This document shows, piece after piece, positions 43,853-47,382 of a DNA stretch of 47,382 nt. The position numbers and the translations under genes are program-made. The notes beneath the pieces were generated by a model. That model was not told where the DNA came from, made no database searches, and saw only the letters and a list, made by a program, of their open reading frames with translations. Each line of letters begins with the position of its first letter. Positions within the stretch are counted from its first letter, which is position 1. Origin of the DNA: Paramagnetospirillum marisnigri (GTDB lineage Bacteria > Pseudomonadota > Alphaproteobacteria > Rhodospirillales > Magnetospirillaceae); contig NZ_LWQT01000020.1 in NCBI RefSeq assembly GCF_001650715.1, forward strand, positions 117,411-164,792, written 5' to 3'.

Positions 43853-44290
43853 ATGAGCACGTTGGACAAGCTGAAGCTGATGGAAATCACCCGTAGGGCG
43901 GCGGCCAGCACGCCTGAAGGACATTTGCGAAACAGGATGGTCGAGGCCATCAACCAGCAGATCGCTGCTGCGGAAGCGATGCAGAGCGGCGAAAGCTTTC
44001 AGCTTCGTCGTCGGCATTGGGTGAAAGGCGCTGGTGGTGAGAAAACGCTACAGGAGAAGCTGATCCGCTTTCGGCCTTGGTACTGGCAGGAAACCAATGG
44101 CGCGTTCATGCTGGAAGTGCGCTACGGCAACAAGGTGATCGAGATCAAGCCGAAGAAGACGGCCATCGAGGTCGGCGCGGTGGCCGAACTGGTCCCGACT
44201 TTGACGCTGCTGCGTGAGGCCGTGGTCGCAGGCGAACTGGACAAGCAGTTGGCCGCCGCAAAAGGCCGTTTCGGCAAGAAGCTCGCGTAA
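43853..44290 (+). CDS. DUF6641-like protein
   Basis: A 145-residue basic protein. The opening STLDKLKLMEITRRA, the core IAAAEAMQSGESFQLRRRHWV, WYWQETNGAFMLEVRYGNKVIEI and AVAELVPTLTLLREAVVAGELD match DUF6641, a family common on alphaproteobacterial plasmids and integrated elements; function unknown. GGAG lies 8 nt before ATG 43853. The palindrome array is directly upstream. A GC-rich hairpin (CCAGCCCC/GGGGCTGG, 44300-44323) follows the stop and may terminate it. Confidence 0.7.
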   Translation: MSTLDKLKLMEITRRAAASTPEGHLRNRMVEAINQQIAAAEAMQSGESFQLRRRHWVKGAGGEKTLQEKLIRFRPWYWQETNGAFMLEVRYGNKVIEIKPKKTAIEVGAVAELVPTLTLLREAVVAGELDKQLAAAKGRFGKKLA

Positions 44291-44396
44291 GAAGCTTTTC
44301 CAGCCCCATACAAGCGGGGCTGGATTCATGAGTGCCGCACTACACGGTCCCCGGCTTTGAAGCGTGTGCGGCGGTTGGCAGCGCGAAAGCCACGGC

Positions 44397-44431
44397 GGTC
44401 CATATATAGAGTGTCGTGTAACACGACAACG
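44397..44431. repeat. Direct repeat flanking the Nudix gene, left copy
   Basis: GGTCCATATAT, 3 nt, then G plus the exact family A palindrome (44412-44428) and ACG. It matches 44970-45011 except for spacer length. Confidence 0.8.
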
Positions 44432-44501
44432 AGCATGGCTATTTATTACAGTTTTGAGCCAATCCAGCCTGTCACATTTGGGCCGCTGCCGTTATGGTCA
44501 C

Positions 44502-44518
44502 TGTCATGCAACGCGGCA
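44502..44518 (-). repeat. Palindrome family A, degenerate copy
   Basis: TGTCATGCAACGCGGCA, four differences from the consensus, directly upstream of the likely Nudix start. Confidence 0.5.
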
Positions 44519-44531
44519 AAGTGGGGGCGAG

Positions 44532-44966
44532 TTGGGAAGGTCAGTTCAGTCCGCAGCACTGCCATATCGCATTCTGCCTGACGGTTCCGTCGAGGTGCTG
44601 CTGATCACAACGCGGCGAACTGGACGATGGAATATCCCAAAAGGCAATGTTGCGGCTGGCTTTTCATTGCCAGCGTCTGCGGAGAAAGAGGCATTTGAAG
44701 AGGCAGGCATCCGAGGCCGAATTTCGGAAAATGCTGCGGCCATTTACAGAACGATCAAGCGCCTCAAAGACCGACAGCTCATTCTCGATGTCGTGGTCTA
44801 TCTGCTGCTGGTCGATGCGGAGGAAGAGAATTGGCCTGAAATTGGCCAGCGACAAAAGCGATGGGTGAGTGCCGCCGAAGCTGCCACGTTGCTGCAAGAG
44901 CCAAGCCTTTCCAATCTCTGCCTGTCATTGGCCGCGTCTCATTCCGTCGAGCGCCAGCAGAGCTGA
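44532..44966 (+). CDS. Nudix hydrolase
   Basis: About 144 residues with a Nudix box: WNIPKGNVAAG, then SAEKEAFEEAGIRG, with Lys in place of the usual Arg. The core opens with AALPYRILPDGSVEVLLIT and resembles small hydrolases of diphosphorylated compounds. No ATG fits this frame; TTG 44532 with GGGGG nearby is the most plausible start. The frame is open upstream to 44364, but that part reads through two palindromes. The original start may have been lost to insertion. The gene is bracketed by two direct repeats. Confidence 0.65.
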   Translation: MGRSVQSAALPYRILPDGSVEVLLITTRRTGRWNIPKGNVAAGFSLPASAEKEAFEEAGIRGRISENAAAIYRTIKRLKDRQLILDVVVYLLLVDAEEENWPEIGQRQKRWVSAAEAATLLQEPSLSNLCLSLAASHSVERQQS

Positions 44967-44969
44967 GGT

Positions 44970-45011
44970 GGTCCATATATTAAGGTGTGCGTGTCGTGTA
45001 ACACGACAACG
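44970..45011. repeat. Direct repeat flanking the Nudix gene, right copy
   Basis: GGTCCATATAT, 10 nt, then G plus the exact family A palindrome (44992-45008) and ACG. It begins just after the Nudix stop and lies 12 bp from the integrase stop. Confidence 0.8.
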
Positions 45012-45023
45012 GCCTGACCAAAA

Positions 45024-46451
45024 TCAGTCCAGCATATCGCTCAATCTGATCTTCGCTCGCCGCTGCGGCAGATTGGGATCAGGTTCAGCCTCGGGCGCAT
45101 CAGGATCAAAAGTCGGGCCTTCGGGCGCTTTCCGCAATAGCGCTTCGGCCATCGCGGGGTTCTCGGTCAGCATGGCGATCCATGTCTTCATATCAAGCTG
45201 CTGTTTATCGTGGGTCAGTTCCTCCGAGCGCTGCTGCGGCTCGTCCTGGCCGTAGTGCTTGCGGATCATCTCCACGCTCGTGCCCATGTTCTTCGCCAGC
45301 AGCCACACATCCACTCTGCCGTTGATCAGGCGGTCAGTCGCATAGGTATGGCGCAGACTGTATGGCGCGAATTTATCCCCATGTCGATCCGTGACCAAAT
45401 CGACCGTCTTGAGCAGAGCTTCCATTCCATGGATGAAGCTCTTGATCGGTTTTCCGGTCGCTCTGTCGGCGAATACAGGATCGCGGGGCTTGGTCCAAGG
45501 CGAAAATGACTTGATGTATTGCAGGGCGCTCCACGTATCCTCGCTGCTGACCGCGAGCCGTTTGCCTGTCTTTGTGTCATCACGGACATGGATATGGGTA
45601 ATCTTGCGAGTGCCAAACTCAGCCTTGGTCTCAACCAGTTCGCAATCTTCCCACCTGAGTTGCTGGTGCTCTTTCCCAGGGCGCAGGCCAGTCTCGAACA
45701 TGAACCGCATATAGCCACAGAGCATCTTGCGGTCATGCTGCACCACGGGGCCATTGGCACTCTCTATATATGGCCCCATGGCCGCTTCCACGCGCTTCCA
45801 TTCCGAGGGCGAAAATGCTGGCCGCCGATTGTCCTCGCGGGGGTCTTCCTCAATATCGGGGATTTGATCGCGCGTAATCCATTTGCGCTTCAACGCCGCC
45901 TTGAAGATGGCCTTGAGAATGAGGATTTCACCCGAGCGCTGCGTCTGCGCTTTCTTCGGCATTTTGGCCTTGATGAGCCTGCCGGCACGCATATATTCCC
46001 GCGTTTCCTCCTTGGAACCAGGGCCGCTAATCCAGTAGTTCAAGCGCCAAATCTTATACGCTTCGATGTGCTCCTGCTTGATCGCGTCGATGGCCTTGTT
46101 CTTGAAATACGGTAGCAGATAGCGGTCGATGACGGCCTTGTTGTCGCGTTGTGTCCGAGCCGTCTTTTTCCCTGACGCTACAGCGGCAGCGAGGTCTTCA
46201 AGGTACGCTTCGACCGACCGCTGGAAGGTGCGGCTGTGAATGGCAATGCCGCGACGGTAATCCGCAGTCAGTTCGTAGAACTTTTCGCGGGCGACTTCCT
46301 TGGCCTCGTCCAAATCGCGCTTGCCCGTCGCGCAGGTCACATAGCCTTTCATGCCGCGAATTTTGTATCGGGCCGTCCATGTTTGCGCGCCCATGTACTG
46401 CCGTTGATAGAGCGCTACAGCACCATCGAGGATATGAACAACGTCACCCAT
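45024..46451 (-). CDS. Tyrosine-type site-specific integrase
   Basis: Phage-type integrase of 475 residues, probably responsible for insertion at tRNA-Gln. N-terminal arm-type domain, SAM-like core-binding domain (about 70-190), then catalytic domain with Arg in FETGLRPGKEHQQL, Lys in DDTKTGKR, H/R in YSLRHTYATD, and nucleophile Tyr in IRKHYGQ. The C-terminal ~60 residues after it are an extra tail. The start lies 5 bp after the stop of the DUF2971-like gene upstream, so the two may be one transcript. The frame looks intact. Confidence 0.92.
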   Translation of the reverse strand: MGDVVHILDGAVALYQRQYMGAQTWTARYKIRGMKGYVTCATGKRDLDEAKEVAREKFYELTADYRRGIAIHSRTFQRSVEAYLEDLAAAVASGKKTARTQRDNKAVIDRYLLPYFKNKAIDAIKQEHIEAYKIWRLNYWISGPGSKEETREYMRAGRLIKAKMPKKAQTQRSGEILILKAIFKAALKRKWITRDQIPDIEEDPREDNRRPAFSPSEWKRVEAAMGPYIESANGPVVQHDRKMLCGYMRFMFETGLRPGKEHQQLRWEDCELVETKAEFGTRKITHIHVRDDTKTGKRLAVSSEDTWSALQYIKSFSPWTKPRDPVFADRATGKPIKSFIHGMEALLKTVDLVTDRHGDKFAPYSLRHTYATDRLINGRVDVWLLAKNMGTSVEMIRKHYGQDEPQQRSEELTHDKQQLDMKTWIAMLTENPAMAEALLRKAPEGPTFDPDAPEAEPDPNLPQRRAKIRLSDMLD

Positions 46452-46456
46452 ATTGC

Positions 46457-47221
46457 CTACACATCTAATATCCTTGATGAAACAACCCTACTCTCAAGTG
46501 ATGGGTGAAGCTCTCGCAATAGCTTCTTCACAAGAGATCCAAGCCAGTTTCCTGAGAACGGAGATACATATATGCTGTGAATTAGCTCATCAATATCAAC
46601 GCCTATACGGATAGGGTATAGCAGATCTTCACCGCCCTCTGATTTCGGGTAGTCAAGAACAATAAGCCTTGCCTCGCGCTCATATGAATAAAATGTTCTC
46701 TTTGTACACACAAGCTTGAGTCTATTAATTCTATTAATATCAATGCCGTTTGTATAATCAACCTCTCCTATGTAGCAAGGGTAATGTTTTTTGTCAGAAT
46801 GTTCCTTATTTTTATTATTGATTGACCTCCTTAATGAGCTGACCGTTGACTGGATAGCGATTCCTGATTTTGCCCCGCCAAGATATATCTTCCAAAGCGC
46901 GTAGGATTCATCTCTATCAATTGACCAGCAATTTACAGATGTTCCATTTCTATAAAGTTCGTACCACCCATACTTACTCGCGAACTCCTCATGTGCATCC
47001 CTGATAGTCATGCCTGATTTTATATATTTTGAAATTATAGACTTCTCAATATCATTTGGTATCCGCGCCTCATTTGCGTCTGTAAGATCGGAAGTTTTCG
47101 TTAGATGAATTTCCTTGTTAAGGACAAGATCAACAAACTTATCAATTCCAAAGTATCTCCATATTTTATTGTTCCCATGTGGTGATTTAACTTGGTCAGT
47201 TGACGTTACCTTGTAGCGCAT
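46457..47221 (-). CDS. DUF2971-like protein, AT-rich
   Basis: A 254-residue protein. WRYFGIDKFVDLVLNKEIHLTKTSDLTDANEARIP, then VNCWSIDRDESYALWKIYLGG and YEREARLIV match the DUF2971 family by layout (an N-terminal Y-x-x-F-S/G...L-x-F/L-x-x-P/S-x-x-x-D and the central CWS...ESxAxWxxY). The function is unknown; relatives often occur on mobile DNA near defence genes. The gene is far more AT-rich than the flanking integrase, indicating separate acquisition. A GGAG (CCTGCCAGGAGACGTAAATG context) precedes ATG 47221. Confidence 0.65.
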   Translation of the reverse strand: MRYKVTSTDQVKSPHGNNKIWRYFGIDKFVDLVLNKEIHLTKTSDLTDANEARIPNDIEKSIISKYIKSGMTIRDAHEEFASKYGWYELYRNGTSVNCWSIDRDESYALWKIYLGGAKSGIAIQSTVSSLRRSINNKNKEHSDKKHYPCYIGEVDYTNGIDINRINRLKLVCTKRTFYSYEREARLIVLDYPKSEGGEDLLYPIRIGVDIDELIHSIYVSPFSGNWLGSLVKKLLRELHPSLESRVVSSRILDV

Positions 47222-47382
47222 TTACGTCTCCTGGCAGGATCAGTCACCATTAACAATTGGGTAAAATCTGCTTCTTTGCGCAAAGCTATTATCAGTGCGA
47301 TAGATGGTCATGTCCCGTCGAGTGGTGTAGCAGCTTTTGCCTGGGGATGATGGCGTAGGGTGCGTAGCGCCCGGAGGCGTCA
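47222..47382. other. Right edge, no gene identified
   Basis: 161 bp with no complete gene. It may hold a promoter for the DUF2971-like gene. The last ~80 bp are GC-rich and resemble the flank of an insertion sequence, but no transposase or terminal repeat is visible, and no tRNA-Gln copy is present before the edge. Confidence 0.4.

Larger units (their letters stand above)
36335..47382. mobile_element. Integrated genomic island (left end and body; right end outside window)
   Basis: Bounded on the left by the tRNA-Gln fragment. It contains two tyrosine recombinases, short element-type genes (DUF6626-, DUF6641-like), three families of palindromic repeats absent elsewhere in the window, and genes of sharply different base composition (AT-rich hemerythrin and DUF2971-like genes beside GC-rich ones). 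No plasmid replication or conjugation genes are seen, so it is either a defective or integrative-only element or continues to the right. Confidence 0.75.

Noticed and set aside
40143-45008. Palindrome family A as a CRISPR array or integron attC sites
   Set aside because: Spacing is irregular (83 bp to about 1.9 kb), units are 17 bp, no cas genes or integron-type integrase are seen, and attC core motifs are absent.
47300-47382. End of an IS256-like insertion sequence
   Set aside because: The GC-rich sequence looked familiar but there is no transposase, terminal repeat or target duplication in the window.

Overview
The window is high-GC alphaproteobacterial chromosome followed by a foreign island. 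Codon use, the cmk-rpsA pair, a FYDLN-type zinc-ribbon protein beside aroA, bamD-recN, the DUF1285-Nudix-cca cluster next to moxR, and hydrogen-sensing hupUV all fit the Rhodospirillales. A Magnetospirillum-like species is my best guess; no marker gene here proves the genus.

Chromosomal part, about 1-32,911. Leftward from 6.7 kb lie a DUF3422 membrane protein, a SulP-STAS-cyclic-nucleotide-domain transporter, bamD-recN (outer-membrane assembly, DNA repair) and a secreted two-repeat Tudor-knot-like protein. tldD runs rightward and ends at a strong terminator. A leftward cluster DUF1285-Nudix-cca is divergent from moxR, with start codons only 21 bp apart. A leftward group then carries polyphosphate:AMP phosphotransferase, a PhnD-like binding protein translationally coupled to a PAS histidine kinase, a glycosyltransferase and tRNA-Ala(GGC). 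Rightward follow aroA, cmk and rpsA, a polytopic membrane protein, a GT2 glycosyltransferase coupled to holC, a GH17-GT2 glucan synthase fusion, a Cache chemoreceptor, and hupU-hupV, whose large subunit lacks the maturation tail as expected for a hydrogen sensor.

Transition zone, about 32,912-36,334. This holds an IS481-type transposase fragment, a TnsA-like endonuclease fragment, the C-terminal part of an SH3-like protein, and a large membrane protein whose ATG-initiated start is separated from the main frame by a run of eight T.

Island, from about 36,335 past the right edge. It begins at a 44-bp 3' fragment of tRNA-Gln(CUG), running from the anticodon loop to CCA. This is the usual scar of tyrosine-recombinase integration, and a full-length integrase lies at 45-46.5 kb. 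Cargo includes two hemerythrin-type genes, each behind a nearly identical 94-bp promoter/leader repeat; small element-type proteins (DUF6626- and DUF6641-like); a single-domain tyrosine recombinase with an amber codon; a diheme plus NapC/NirT tetraheme cytochrome operon; a Nudix hydrolase; and an AT-rich DUF2971-like gene.

The most unusual signal is a set of short palindromes confined to this island. Family A is TGTCGTGTWACACGACA, with eight copies between 40.1 and 45.0 kb. Family B is CGTAGGTTWAACCTACG. Family C has the arm AACTTGTCGGGA. A and B recur as a composite unit with an 8-9 bp gap. One A copy sits in frame inside the recombinase gene, another supplies a stop codon, and two larger direct repeats containing A bracket the Nudix gene. 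These look like undescribed small mobile hairpin elements, though a regulatory role is not excluded.
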